This document shows, one piece after another, positions 16,243 to 24,887 of a stretch of DNA of 64,000 bases. The notes beneath the pieces are model-generated. The model did not search any database. It was not told where the DNA came from and saw nothing but the letters and a program-made list of their open reading frames with translations. This DNA is from JBFMFR01 sp040752025 (GTDB taxonomy: Bacteria > Chloroflexota > Anaerolineae > Anaerolineales > UBA4823): NCBI GenBank assembly GCA_040752025.1, contig JBFMFR010000020.1, positions 1-64,000 of the forward strand, read 5' to 3'. The stretch's first letter is position 1; the number at the start of each line of letters is the position of its first letter. Both the position numbers and the translations under genes were made by a program.

Positions 16243-16986
16243 TCAGCGCACCAACAGCAGCACGCCCGTGATCGACAGCAGCACGATCATCACCCGCTCA
16301 AACCATACACGGTTCACCTGCTGCACCAGGCGTTTGCCGACCCACACACCCAGCGGCACCAGCGGCGCCAGCCAGATCAGGCGCACTTGCTGCTCGAAGT
16401 TGAACAACCCGGCATAGTAGTAGTAGGGCACCTTGATCCAGTTGAGCACGGCGATGAACAGCGCCGCGGTGGCCACGAAAGCGCGCGGGCTCAGCCCTTG
16501 CATCAGCAGGTAGATGCTCACCGGAGGGCCGCCAGCGTGCGCCAGTGTGGACACGAAGCCGGCGATGCTTCCCGCCAGCGCACCGTGCCAGTTGCGCGGC
16601 GCATAGCGCAGGCTGCTACGGATGCGCGCCTCGGACAGGCGATAGACGACAAACAACAGCGCCAGGACCCCCAGGATGCGGCGCAGGGTTTCCACCGTCA
16701 GGCCTGTAATCAGGCGGGTTGCCAGGGTCACGCCTACCACTGCCCCCAGCAGCAACATCCAGATCAGCCGCGCTTCCCAGCGCCGCCAGTGAGCGGCAAC
16801 AGCGAACATGTCCGCCAGCATTAGCACCGGCAGCATCAGCCCTACCACCAGGTTGGGAGGCATCACCAGCGAGAGCATGGGTGTGATCAGCGCCCCCAGC
16901 ATGCCCCCCAGCCCACCCTTGGAAACACCGGTCAGGAAACACGCCAGAGCGAAAGCGATGAAGAAAACCACGGTGTTCTCCGGCAT
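16243..16986 (-). CDS. TauE/SafE-family permease (sulfite/organosulfonate exporter type)
   Basis: This 247-residue membrane protein has about seven to eight hydrophobic helices. The N-terminal hairpin contains FLTGVSKGGLGGMLG, the signature of TauE/SafE (DUF81) transporters, and the second half repeats it as GFVSTLAHAGGPPVSIYLL. Family members move sulfite, sulfoacetate or related anions. The gene starts 5 bases after the stop of a small membrane protein on the same strand, so they are co-transcribed. The substrate is not predictable here. Confidence 0.9.
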   Translation of the reverse strand: MPENTVVFFIAFALACFLTGVSKGGLGGMLGALITPMLSLVMPPNLVVGLMLPVLMLADMFAVAAHWRRWEARLIWMLLLGAVVGVTLATRLITGLTVETLRRILGVLALLFVVYRLSEARIRSSLRYAPRNWHGALAGSIAGFVSTLAHAGGPPVSIYLLMQGLSPRAFVATAALFIAVLNWIKVPYYYYAGLFNFEQQVRLIWLAPLVPLGVWVGKRLVQQVNRVWFERVMIVLLSITGVLLLVR

Positions 16987-16991
16987 GTGAC

Positions 16992-17312
16992 CTACTCCGG
17001 CGCAGAAATCGACAGTGCTGCAGCGATCAGCATCACCAGGACGGCGATCATAATTACCAGCATCATGGGAAACTCGGGCCGGTGCCAGGTGAAAAACGCC
17101 AGGAAACCAAACATCAGCCCAAAGAAGACCGCTATCGAAAGCACCACGAACCAGGTCGGGCGCTCATGGATCTGGCGGCGTGGTCCCAGGTAAAAACGCG
17201 ACTGGTACTCCCAGTCGCCACGGCTTGGAATACGTTTCCCTCTCGGTCCGCCGTGCAGCTCGGCCATCAAGACATCCAATGGATCAGGTTGCTCGCCTTT
17301 GCCTTTGCCCAT
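16992..17312 (-). CDS. Small two-helix membrane protein upstream of the TauE-type permease
   Basis: This is a 106-residue protein with a basic, hydrophilic first half (residues 1-50) and two hydrophobic helices (about 54-75 and 80-100). The ATG at 17312 is preferred to a TTG three codons earlier. It is directly followed by the permease gene. No family was recognised. A divergent ECF sigma gene lies 160 bases away. Confidence 0.6.
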   Translation of the reverse strand: MGKGKGEQPDPLDVLMAELHGGPRGKRIPSRGDWEYQSRFYLGPRRQIHERPTWFVVLSIAVFFGLMFGFLAFFTWHRPEFPMMLVIMIAVLVMLIAAALSISAPE

Positions 17313-17471
17313 ACGCCGCAATCATACCACAAGGCGCAAGAAGAGCGCCCCGGAATCAGCGATTCGGCTGCGATCAGCCTCCCAGGAGGGTATACTATCG
17401 TTGGAATCATCGAAATTCGACCGAATAAAATCCATGTGAATTCCGTATAAATAAGTAGAAAGGACGAACTC

Positions 17472-18035
17472 GTGACCAACACCGCCGCCGGCCCGCTCCC
17501 GGCAGAGAACGACCTGATCGATGCTGCCCGGCGCGGCGACAGGCAAGCCTATGGCGAGCTGGTTCGCCGTCACTGCGATGGCACCATCAATGTAGTTTAT
17601 CGCATGTGCGGCGATCCCGACCTGGCCGAAGAGGCCGCTCAAGAAGCTTTTCTACGTGCCTGGCAGAGCCTGGGGCGCTACAATCCCAGGTTCCCCTTCC
17701 GCAACTGGGTCTATCGCATCGCCATCAACGCCGCCCTGGACGCGCTGCGCCGCCAGCCGCAGCAGGTTGATCTGGATGACCTGCCCCTGCACGCCAGCAA
17801 CGGTGAGCCGGAGAAAGTTTTCGAAGAGCGCGAGCGCGCTGAGCAGGTGCGCAAGGCCCTTAGGAAGCTGCCCGCTCACACCCGGGCCGTACTGGTGTTG
17901 CGAGAATATGAGGACCTTTCATATAAAGAAATCGCCGCCATGCTGGAGATTCCCATCGGCACAGTCATGTCTCGTCTGAACTATGCCCGCAACCAGTTGC
18001 GCCAATCCCTGGCGGCCTATGTGGAGGCAAGATGA
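17472..18035 (+). CDS. ECF-type RNA polymerase sigma factor
   Basis: The protein has 187 residues. Sigma-70 region 2 is clear at about 10-85 (GDRQAYGELVRRH, DLAEEAAQEAFLRAW, FRNWVYRIAINAALD). Region 4 follows at about 125-180 (LPAHTRAVLVLREYEDLSYKEIA, PIGTVMSRLNYAR). The GTG start is preceded by AAAGGA. It overlaps the next gene by ATGA, the usual sigma/anti-sigma coupling. A GGAATC hexamer at 17403-17408 resembles an ECF -35 element and may reflect autoregulation, but no -10 could be fixed. Confidence 0.93.
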   Translation: MTNTAAGPLPAENDLIDAARRGDRQAYGELVRRHCDGTINVVYRMCGDPDLAEEAAQEAFLRAWQSLGRYNPRFPFRNWVYRIAINAALDALRRQPQQVDLDDLPLHASNGEPEKVFEERERAEQVRKALRKLPAHTRAVLVLREYEDLSYKEIAAMLEIPIGTVMSRLNYARNQLRQSLAAYVEAR

Positions 18036-18652
18036 GCCAGCACGTAACCCAATGGATCCAGGCTTACCTGGATGGCGAGTTGCACGGCCAGCGGCTGCGA
18101 GAAATCGAAGCGCACCTGCGCGGTTGCGCCGACTGCCAGCAAGAAGCAGCCAGCTTGCGGGAACTGTCTGTCCTGCTGCAATCCGTGCCACGCCCGGCGC
18201 CACACGCCGCCCCCGAGCGCTTTGCCGCTCAGATCGGGCTGCGCCTGCCGCGCACCCCGGAGCAATCTGCCTGGCAGCGCACCACCCGGCGGGCCTGGCA
18301 AGCGGCCCCTGTGGGGATCATCGCCACCTGGGCCTTTCTGCAAGCCGCCCTGTTCACAGTTGGCCTGCTGCAAAGCCTGGGCCTGGCGCAGGTCCTGGCC
18401 GCTCCTGGTCCGGGATACAGTGCCTGGACTGGAACATCCGGAGCGTTGGGGATGCTGGGTTCGAGCCTGTGGGAACTTATCCGGCAGGGCGCTCCCTGGC
18501 TCGAGCTGGGCGAGCCGCTGCTCGGCCTGCTCGGATTGGAACTGGGCATCACCCTGCTGGCTGCCATTGGCCTGTGGGCCTGGCTGGCAAGCTGGTGGAC
18601 CCTGCGCCGGCGAGAATTGCAAACAATCGAACATCAGGTCATCGCGCCCTGA
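18032..18652 (+). CDS. Membrane anti-sigma factor with zinc-finger (zf-HC2) domain
   Basis: This protein is 206 residues long. The N-terminus has the ZAS/zf-HC2 motif H-x3-C-x2-C in EIEAHLRGCADC (about 25-36), which binds zinc and the cognate ECF sigma factor. Two hydrophobic stretches lie at about 91-115 and 167-193. The start overlaps the sigma gene stop by four bases. By analogy it would hold the sigma factor at the membrane until a signal triggers release. The periplasmic part between the helices shows no recognised sensor domain. Confidence 0.9.
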   Translation: MSQHVTQWIQAYLDGELHGQRLREIEAHLRGCADCQQEAASLRELSVLLQSVPRPAPHAAPERFAAQIGLRLPRTPEQSAWQRTTRRAWQAAPVGIIATWAFLQAALFTVGLLQSLGLAQVLAAPGPGYSAWTGTSGALGMLGSSLWELIRQGAPWLELGEPLLGLLGLELGITLLAAIGLWAWLASWWTLRRRELQTIEHQVIAP

Positions 18653-18711
18653 TGTTCACATAAAGACAAGAGTCAACGGCATTGGTCGCCGTTATCAAAA
18701 GGAGCTTAGAA

Positions 18712-19800
18712 ATGGACCACCTGAAAATCTTGAAACGTGCTTTTCAAATCACCTGGAACTACCGCGTGCTGTGGATCTTCGGCATCATCCTGGCGCTGAC
18801 CACCGGCGGGGGTGGGGGCGGCAACGGCGGTGGCAGCGGCAATGGCAGCGGCGGCAATGGCGAGTTCCCCTGGCCCGGCGGCCGGCCCCCCTTCCCCACA
18901 GAAGGCTTCCAGGTGCCCGGCGATGTGCTGGAAACACTGAGCGCCGCCATCCCGATCATCATCGGCCTGGTCTGCTTCATCTTCCTGCTCATGGTCGTCT
19001 TCACCATCCTGCGCTACGTGGCAGAGACGGCTCTGATCCGCATGGTCAATGAGTACGAAGACAGTGGCGAAAAAGTCAGCATCCGCCAGGGGTTCCGCCT
19101 GGGCTGGTCGCGTTCTGCGCTGCGCCTCTTCCTGATCGACCTGATCGTCGGCCTGGCCAGTTTCATCGTCTTCTTCATCCTGCTGCTGGTCGCTCTGACC
19201 CCCCTGCTGCTATGGATCACTGGCAGTGACGCCGCCAGGGCGCTTGGCGCAGTGATGGCCATCGGCATGGTGATGTTGCTGGTCTTCGTCGCCATCGTTT
19301 ATGCCATCGCCATGTCGCTGCTGCTGCTCTTCGTGCGCCGGGCTTACGTTCTTGAAGGCCTGGGCATCATGGATGGCTTCAAGCGCGGCTTCGCCCTGGT
19401 ACGCCAGCGCGTCGGCGATGTACTGGTCATGGGCATCCTGATGTTCGCCCTGGGCCTGCTGTGGGCCATCGCCATGGTCCCGGTGTTCATCTTGCTGGCG
19501 CTGGCCGGGTTCGTGATTGCCGGGTTACCCGCTCTGTTGATCGGTGGCATTGCCAGCCTGTTCACGCAGGGCTACACTCCCTGGATCATCGCCGCTGCCA
19601 TCGGTGTACCGCTCTACATCCTGATCCTGGCAGCCCCGCTCCTGTTCCTGAGCGGCCTGACTGAAGTCTTCAAATCCAGCACCTGGACCCTGACCTATCG
19701 CGAACTGCTGGCCCTGGAAAGCCTGCAGCCCGAGCCGGTCGCCGAACTGCCAGAGCCCACGGACGAAGCGGACGAAGCGGACGAAGCGCCTGAGGCCTGA
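18712..19800 (+). CDS. Polytopic membrane protein with a Gly-rich loop, in the ECF operon
   Basis: This protein has 362 residues. AAGGAG stands eight bases before the ATG at 18712. After a first helix (about 20-31) comes a loop of mostly Gly, Asn and Ser, then PWPGGRPPFP. Four or five long helices follow (about 80-105, 145-170, 185-210, 245-275, 285-325). An acidic tail repeats DEADEADEA. The helices and RxxFRLGWSRS resemble the membrane domain of DUF7544/GDPD-associated proteins, but I do not assign a function. It is 60 bases after the anti-sigma gene and is likely part of that regulon. Confidence 0.7.
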   Translation: MDHLKILKRAFQITWNYRVLWIFGIILALTTGGGGGGNGGGSGNGSGGNGEFPWPGGRPPFPTEGFQVPGDVLETLSAAIPIIIGLVCFIFLLMVVFTILRYVAETALIRMVNEYEDSGEKVSIRQGFRLGWSRSALRLFLIDLIVGLASFIVFFILLLVALTPLLLWITGSDAARALGAVMAIGMVMLLVFVAIVYAIAMSLLLLFVRRAYVLEGLGIMDGFKRGFALVRQRVGDVLVMGILMFALGLLWAIAMVPVFILLALAGFVIAGLPALLIGGIASLFTQGYTPWIIAAAIGVPLYILILAAPLLFLSGLTEVFKSSTWTLTYRELLALESLQPEPVAELPEPTDEADEADEAPEA

Positions 19801-19843
19801 CCCCCAGGTTCACCTGGCCCATCCCGGAGCGTAGACCACTCCT

Positions 19844-20641
19844 CTAAGCCGCTCCCGGCGCAGCAAGCGCCGGGAGCGGCAGCGTCTTCCCTGCCAGCAA
19901 ATACTGGCTGCTGATCGCCCCGCTGCTGAACAGGTTGATCGAAGTGCTTGCGCAGCGCCCGAAATCCCACAGTGTGACCTGCATCCCCTGATAGTCATAC
20001 ACGGGGTTATTACGATAGATACCCTGGCGCACCAGCAACCCTAGCGATGCTGGATCGAGCAACTCCGCCCAGGTGCGCTCCTCGCCGAACAGCTTGCGCA
20101 GCACCACCCGCGGCACCCCAACCTCCCGGCAGCGCCCTAGAAATTCACCCATCTCACGGCGGTTCGCCTCAACCACCACGCACGAAACCTTGACCGGCAC
20201 CTGCGCCCGCGCCACGATCTGCGCCAGGTCGGGCGGGTGCGCCACGCCCATCACTGCCCGGTAAGTGGGCGGGTTGAAAGATGGGAAAGAAATGCACACC
20301 TGATCGTATTGATTGACCAGCGCCAGCTTGCGCAAGGCCAGCCGCCCGTTGGTATGCAGGGCGAAGCAGGTGCCCTCGGGTAGCCGCTGGCGCAGGTAAG
20401 CCAGCAGGCGCGCTTCGTGGCGGTAAAGCTGCGGGTCGGTGTTCGTCCCGCTGAACACCAGTTTCTCTACCTGGTGGGTGTGCATCTGTTCCAGGAAAGC
20501 TTCCAGGTTCGCAGGCGGGAAACGATCCAGGTTGTTCACGTTCAGGCGCGGGTCGATTTGCCGGCCGATGCAAAACGAACAGCGGGCGTTGCACGGCCCG
20601 GAAAACAGCAGGTTGGCGAAATCGTAAGCCTGGGCGCCCAT
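19844..20641 (-). CDS. Radical SAM protein, partner of the HemW-like gene
   Basis: The protein has 265 residues. The iron-sulfur motif CNARCSFC (Cys17, 21, 24) is at the very N-terminus, followed by strand motifs KLVFSGTNTDP and HTNGRL typical of the radical-SAM barrel. It is short and lacks a C-terminal SPASM or auxiliary-cluster domain. It starts 12 bases after the stop of the HemW-like radical-SAM gene and must be co-transcribed with it. The substrate is unknown. Its role may be to act on the same molecule as its neighbour. Confidence 0.85.
   Translation of the reverse strand: MGAQAYDFANLLFSGPCNARCSFCIGRQIDPRLNVNNLDRFPPANLEAFLEQMHTHQVEKLVFSGTNTDPQLYRHEARLLAYLRQRLPEGTCFALHTNGRLALRKLALVNQYDQVCISFPSFNPPTYRAVMGVAHPPDLAQIVARAQVPVKVSCVVVEANRREMGEFLGRCREVGVPRVVLRKLFGEERTWAELLDPASLGLLVRQGIYRNNPVYDYQGMQVTLWDFGRCASTSINLFSSGAISSQYLLAGKTLPLPALAAPGAA
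19848..19880. terminator. Perfect 13-bp hairpin at a convergent gene junction
   Basis: GCCGCTCCCGGCG and its exact complement flank a 7-base loop. The hairpin lies across the last codons of the radical-SAM gene and just past the stop of the membrane protein gene on the other strand. No T-run follows on either strand, so it may block read-through or protect 3' ends rather than be a classic intrinsic terminator. Confidence 0.5.
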
Positions 20642-20653
20642 CTCGGCCTCCGT

Positions 20654-22108
20654 TCAGACCGCTTGCAGCGCGCCGGCCTCCAGCCTCAGCGGCAGGCGCA
20701 GCCCAGCTGCCATATTCAACAGGTGCGCCTTGACCGCCCCGGCGTAGAACAAAGCCATCACCCCATTGATCTGATCTTCCCCCAGCAGGGTCAACTGCAG
20801 GGTTTTAGCGGCCTGCCCCTCGCCTGGAACACCGTATTCCATTAGCCCATTGCGCAGCACGAAATCGACTTCATCCGGGAAAGCCTGCTCCAGAGATACC
20901 CCAAACTTGTCCTGGAAATAGCCCAGGTTGATCTCGCCAAAATAAAATGAGACCGAGATCATCTTGCCCATAGCTGCCGCAGTGGAAAGGTGATACAGGT
21001 CCTGGATCGGCAGCAGTCCGGCTTCTACCTGGCGCTGGTAGTGTCCCAGGCGTTTATCAGCCGCCCCTGAGTTATAGGCCAGCGTTTTGTGCGACAGCGA
21101 TTGCGCCCCCAGCCCCAGCCCCAGGTAAGGCGTGCCCTGCACAACGCGCTCGGTCAAGTAATCACTGGTTCCCGGCTCATCCGCCAGCAAACTGAAGGTA
21201 TTCTTGCCCGGCGCGCCGTGGTAGCCAGCCGCCAGCAGCATGCGCTTGGCCAGTTGGACCTGGGCGTTGACTTCTCCCAGGCTGACCTGCTCGGCATGCC
21301 CCGCCAGGCGCGTGCCCTTATAACGCATGCGGTACAGCGTCACGTACTCCGGCCCCAAACCAATCACGTGCCGCAGCGTGGCCTCTACGCTGGCGAGCGG
21401 CTGGTGGGCAAATCCGTACATCACGTCGATGTTGAAGCGCTCGAACCCGGCGGAGCGGATGTTCTCCGTGGCGGCCTGGTTGTAGGCCAGCGAAGTGGCG
21501 TTGCGTCCCACCGCCTCCAGCAGGCGCGGGTTGATGGTCTGCACCCCCATGCTGATGCGCCGGATGCCCATCGCGTAATAGGCGCGCAGTTTCTCCGCCT
21601 GGCGGGCGGCGATCCTGGGTGTGGTCTCGATGCTGATCGCCACCTGCTCTGGCAGGTTGAAGTACTGGCGGGCAGCCAGCACCACCCGCTCGATCTGCCG
21701 CGTCGCCGGGAAAGCCGGTGTGCCGCCGCCGATGTCGAATCCGACCAATGTTTTGGCTGGCGTGTCCAGCGCCTGGCTGCACAGATCGAACTCGCGCAGC
21801 AGCAGGTCAAAGTAGGCCGCTTCGTTTTCGGCGTTGGCCGGCGGGTCGAGCACCGTATATTCGCAGAATCCGCAGCGCGCTTCGCAGAAAGGCACGTGCA
21901 CGTACAGCCCCAGTCGTGGCACCTCCTCCCAGGCTTGCGCCGCTACGGCCTGCACCTGCGAGCGCGGGACTTTGTAAGATCGCATCGTGGTGATATGCCC
22001 AATCGGATAAGCGGTATTGGCGATGTGGTGCAGCACCAACCCGGCGGCGAACACTTCGGCCGGGTCGAAATGTGCCTGATCCAATTCAGAGGGGTGATGC
22101 CAGTCCAT
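20654..22108 (-). CDS. HemW/coproporphyrinogen-oxidase-like radical SAM protein
   Basis: This 484-residue protein has the cluster motif CEARCGFC (Cys75, 79, 82) after YVHVPF, as in HemW/HemN proteins. FDIGGGTPAF, ISMGVQTINPRLLEAVGR and FNIDVMYGFAHQP are also family signatures, and the C-terminal half has the HemN-C layout. It differs from housekeeping HemW by a ~60-residue N-terminal extension (rich in His in the first 40 residues) and by pairing with a second radical-SAM gene. HemW is a heme chaperone and other members are methyltransferases or heme-degrading enzymes, so the activity is open. AAGGAGA precedes the ATG. A consensus promoter with palindromic operators controls it. Confidence 0.87.
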   Translation of the reverse strand: MDWHHPSELDQAHFDPAEVFAAGLVLHHIANTAYPIGHITTMRSYKVPRSQVQAVAAQAWEEVPRLGLYVHVPFCEARCGFCEYTVLDPPANAENEAAYFDLLLREFDLCSQALDTPAKTLVGFDIGGGTPAFPATRQIERVVLAARQYFNLPEQVAISIETTPRIAARQAEKLRAYYAMGIRRISMGVQTINPRLLEAVGRNATSLAYNQAATENIRSAGFERFNIDVMYGFAHQPLASVEATLRHVIGLGPEYVTLYRMRYKGTRLAGHAEQVSLGEVNAQVQLAKRMLLAAGYHGAPGKNTFSLLADEPGTSDYLTERVVQGTPYLGLGLGAQSLSHKTLAYNSGAADKRLGHYQRQVEAGLLPIQDLYHLSTAAAMGKMISVSFYFGEINLGYFQDKFGVSLEQAFPDEVDFVLRNGLMEYGVPGEGQAAKTLQLTLLGEDQINGVMALFYAGAVKAHLLNMAAGLRLPLRLEAGALQAV

Positions 22109-22127
22109 AGAATGTCTCCTTCTAATA

Positions 22128-22176
22128 GTGTTGTATTTACACTATATAGTATAGTGTATCAGATACACTTTGTCAA
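22128..22176 (-). promoter_or_regulatory. Consensus promoter with two operator-like palindromes
   Basis: Minus strand TTGACA (22171-22176) and TATACT (22148-22153) are 17 bases apart. The spacer holds the perfect palindrome GTGTATC-N-GATACAC (22154-22168). An imperfect copy, GTGTTGTATTTACAC (22128-22142), lies at the likely start of transcription, 26 bases centre to centre. A repressor bound there would block polymerase, so the radical-SAM operon is probably inducible. Confidence 0.8.
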
Positions 22177-22181
22177 GGGCT

Positions 22182-22221
22182 AAAAAGAACCTCCCACAGA
22201 TGCCCATACCTGCGGGAGGTT
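22182..22221 (-). terminator. Intrinsic terminator after the M20 gene
   Basis: On the minus strand AACCTCCC...GGGAGGTT forms an 8-bp stem, lengthened by GCAG/CTGT pairs, followed directly by CTTTTTAG. It ends the long catabolic operon and insulates it from the next promoter a few bases on. Confidence 0.8.
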
Positions 22222-22249
22222 TGCTGGCGTATGCACGCGGCTGGAGCCG

Positions 22250-23416
22250 CTACTCTTCGCGGTGGTTGCGCAGATAGCGTAGGGTGCTCTCTGTCAGGAC
22301 TGCCGCGCCGATCGGCAGGCAGCGCTCGTCAACGTCAAAGCGCGGGTTGTGATGCGAGCGCTCGTCATCCTCGATCAAACAACCCAGGTTGAACATCGCC
22401 CCTGGCGCAAGTTCGGACAGGCAGCCAAAATCTTCTGCCCCCAGCCCGGTGCGTCGCGGTAAAACGTGCTCCTGCCCCAGCAGATCGGCCCCTACCTCCA
22501 TAACCAATTCCACCGCGCTGGGGTGATTGATCATCGGCGGTGTGCCGATTTCGAAGCGCAGGCTGTAATCGCCCCCCAAAGTGTGCGCCACCTGCAGCGC
22601 CTGTTCGATCTCAGCGTGAATCTGCTGCTGGATTTCCGGCTCGGTAAAGCGGATCGTACCGGTCAGATCCACCTGTTCAGGGATGATGTTATCCGCCTGC
22701 CCGCCGTGGATTGTACCGATGCTGATCACCGCTGGGGCAAAGGGGTCCAGGCGGCGCGAGACGATCCCATGCAGCGCCAGCAGCACGTGCCCGGTCAGGT
22801 AAATCGGATCGACGGCCTCGTGCGGCCGGGCTCCATGCCCGCCCAGCCCCATGATCGAGGCGTAGAACGTATCCACGCCGCCGGAGAACGGCCCGGACTC
22901 GATGCGGATATCGCCCACCGGCGTGCCCGCATCGACGTGCAGCGCCAGCACCATATCCACATCCTGCATGGCCCCATCCTGGATCATGCGCATCGCACCG
23001 CTCATGTTTTCTTCATCCGCAATTTCTTCGGCTGGCTGGAACAAAAAGCGCACGGTGCCCAGGAAATCCTCCTGCGCCAACAAAGCCGCCACGCCCAACA
23101 GGATGGCTGTGTGCGCATCGTGTCCGCAGGCGTGCATCACACCAGGGACTTGCGAAACGTAGGGCACCTCATTGGTTTCCTGGATCGGCAGAGCATCCAT
23201 ATCAGCGCGCAGCGCCATCACTGGCTTTCCCTGGCCTAATTCTCCAACCACCCCGCTGCGCCCTACGCCCGTGCGCACCCGGCAGCCCAGGTTGTGCAGC
23301 ATTTCGGCCACCCTGGCGGCCGTGCGCGTTTCTTGGAATCCAAGTTCAGGGTGTTGGTGAAAATCGCGCCGCCAGGCGCTCATTCGCGCTTCGATATCGC
23401 GTGCCCTTGCTAACAT
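22250..23416 (-). CDS. M20 family amidohydrolase (hippurate / N-acyl-amino acid hydrolase type)
   Basis: This 388-residue enzyme belongs to the M20D group. Metal ligands are visible: Cys97 and His99 in HACGHDAH, the Glu pair in QPAEEI (129-130), and a His near the end (HHNPRFDVDE). RRDFHQHPELGFQE at the start is the typical opening. These enzymes cleave the amide of N-acyl or aromatic-acyl amino acids such as hippurate or IAA-amino acids. The gene is the last of the catabolic operon, 33 bases after an MttB-type gene, with a terminator behind it. In this setting it may free a methylated amine or amino acid from a conjugate. Confidence 0.93.
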   Translation of the reverse strand: MLARARDIEARMSAWRRDFHQHPELGFQETRTAARVAEMLHNLGCRVRTGVGRSGVVGELGQGKPVMALRADMDALPIQETNEVPYVSQVPGVMHACGHDAHTAILLGVAALLAQEDFLGTVRFLFQPAEEIADEENMSGAMRMIQDGAMQDVDMVLALHVDAGTPVGDIRIESGPFSGGVDTFYASIMGLGGHGARPHEAVDPIYLTGHVLLALHGIVSRRLDPFAPAVISIGTIHGGQADNIIPEQVDLTGTIRFTEPEIQQQIHAEIEQALQVAHTLGGDYSLRFEIGTPPMINHPSAVELVMEVGADLLGQEHVLPRRTGLGAEDFGCLSELAPGAMFNLGCLIEDDERSHHNPRFDVDERCLPIGAAVLTESTLRYLRNHREE

Positions 23417-23449
23417 GATCTACTCCTCCATAATACTAATCTCTGTGGG

Positions 23450-24865
23450 TTAATTGCGCACCAGCAAACTGGCCGCTTCTTCCATAATGGCATCCAGCTC
23501 CGTTTCCTGGTCCGGGCTGAGATCCGGGACTTCGTGTTCTGCCAGCAGGTGCTCGGCCTGCGCCTGGGCGCGCTCCGCCATGCCCTGCCGCCCCTCTCGA
23601 TCCCAGGTTTCCCAGGTATGCCGCTCCGCCAGCGCAGTGAGCAGCAACTCGCCCGCCCGCAGGTACTGGCGTGTGTGTTTCTGGCTCAGGAAATTGCGCG
23701 TGCCGTCCATCGCCGCCGCGATCACTGCCACCCCCAGCGCATCTTCATCCACGCCAAAACCGCGCTTCAAACGCCGCACGCTGGCTGCCAGTTCGCTGTC
23801 ACACACCATCTGGGCATAAGAACCCATCACCCCGGCTTCCATTTCACCGATACCAGACAGCTCGTCCGCCCCGGCCAGGGCCGGGATGGCCGCGTTGAGC
23901 GCCCGCTCGAACCCGTTCTGCACATCCAGGGTATGGGCGTTGGTGGAAAATCCATATACGTTCACCGGCAGCCCGTAGTGGTGCCCAAGCTGCACTGTGG
24001 CAGCCGAAGCCAGCGCCAATTCCACCCCGCCCCACACTGAGATGCCCGTGCGCGGCTCCATCATCGCCAGCCGGCCGCAGTAGATCATCGGCAGACCCGG
24101 CTTGGCGAGCTGCGCCAGCACCAGGCTGGCCAATACTTCCGCGCTCTGCTGTACCAGCGATCCCGCCAGGGAGAGCGGCGCGGTGGTGCCCGCCGTTGGG
24201 CAGGGCAGCGGGGCGAAGGCCACCCCGGCCCTGGCAATCGCCAGGATCGCCCCGACTGCTTCATCAGGGAAAGTCAGCGGGCTGACCGGCGAAACACTCA
24301 ACGAGACCACCTCCTGGGGTGGACCGATCACCGCCGCCATGCGCAAAGCCAGGCGCACTTCCTCGGCCGTCTGCACGCCTGGGCCTTGCAGGGGTTTGGT
24401 TGTGTTCGGCAGGGCGTGCCGGTACATCGCCAGCGACATCAGCGCCCCCGGAACATCCACGGGCGTAAAAAAAGGCGTGATGGTCGTAGCCCCCTCCAGC
24501 GCGTCCAGCAAACGTGTGCTGTCGCGTACATCCTGCAACACGGCCTGGCGGCGCTTGCCGCTGGAGGGGTCATACACATCCCGCGCCCCGCCCAGGTTGT
24601 GCCAGTGCAGTTCCCCGCCCCCCAGGGTTTTTATCTGGCCGCTGCGCCCGCGCAGGCGCACTTGCCCCACGCAGCGCGCCAGCATGGCCTCCACCAGTGG
24701 CTCCGGCAGGTAGACGCGTTCGCCTTGCACACGCCCGCCGTTGGCTGCCAGCATCTCGCGCCCCTCTGCGTGCGTCAGCACCATCCCCGTCTCCGCCAGG
24801 ACGCGCAACGTTGCCTGGTGCATGGCTTCGATCTCTTCGGGTTCCAAAACAGTTAATTTAAGCAT
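23450..24865 (-). CDS. MttB-family (trimethylamine methyltransferase-like) protein 3
   Basis: This is a 471-residue member of the MttB superfamily, recognised from the opening EEIEAMHQATLRVLAETGM, central motifs PFFTPVDVPG and LVLAQLAKPGLPMIYCG, and the terminal FLSQKHTRQYLR. There is no in-frame TAG, so it lacks pyrrolysine, like MtgB (glycine betaine), MtpB (proline betaine) and MtcB (carnitine). Such enzymes transfer a methyl group from a quaternary amine to a corrinoid protein. I prefer the ATG at 24865, preceded by AAGGGAAG; a start at 24901 would overlap the S9 peptidase stop. It diverges strongly from the two upstream copies. Confidence 0.87.
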   Translation of the reverse strand: MLKLTVLEPEEIEAMHQATLRVLAETGMVLTHAEGREMLAANGGRVQGERVYLPEPLVEAMLARCVGQVRLRGRSGQIKTLGGGELHWHNLGGARDVYDPSSGKRRQAVLQDVRDSTRLLDALEGATTITPFFTPVDVPGALMSLAMYRHALPNTTKPLQGPGVQTAEEVRLALRMAAVIGPPQEVVSLSVSPVSPLTFPDEAVGAILAIARAGVAFAPLPCPTAGTTAPLSLAGSLVQQSAEVLASLVLAQLAKPGLPMIYCGRLAMMEPRTGISVWGGVELALASAATVQLGHHYGLPVNVYGFSTNAHTLDVQNGFERALNAAIPALAGADELSGIGEMEAGVMGSYAQMVCDSELAASVRRLKRGFGVDEDALGVAVIAAAMDGTRNFLSQKHTRQYLRAGELLLTALAERHTWETWDREGRQGMAERAQAQAEHLLAEHEVPDLSPDQETELDAIMEEAASLLVRN

Positions 24866-24887
24866 CGATTCTTCCCTTGAAGTTTGT

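Noticed and set aside
18072..19052. Plus-strand frame of 326 codons overlapping the anti-sigma gene
   Set aside because: It is out of frame with the zinc-motif anti-sigma factor and the membrane protein, both well supported.
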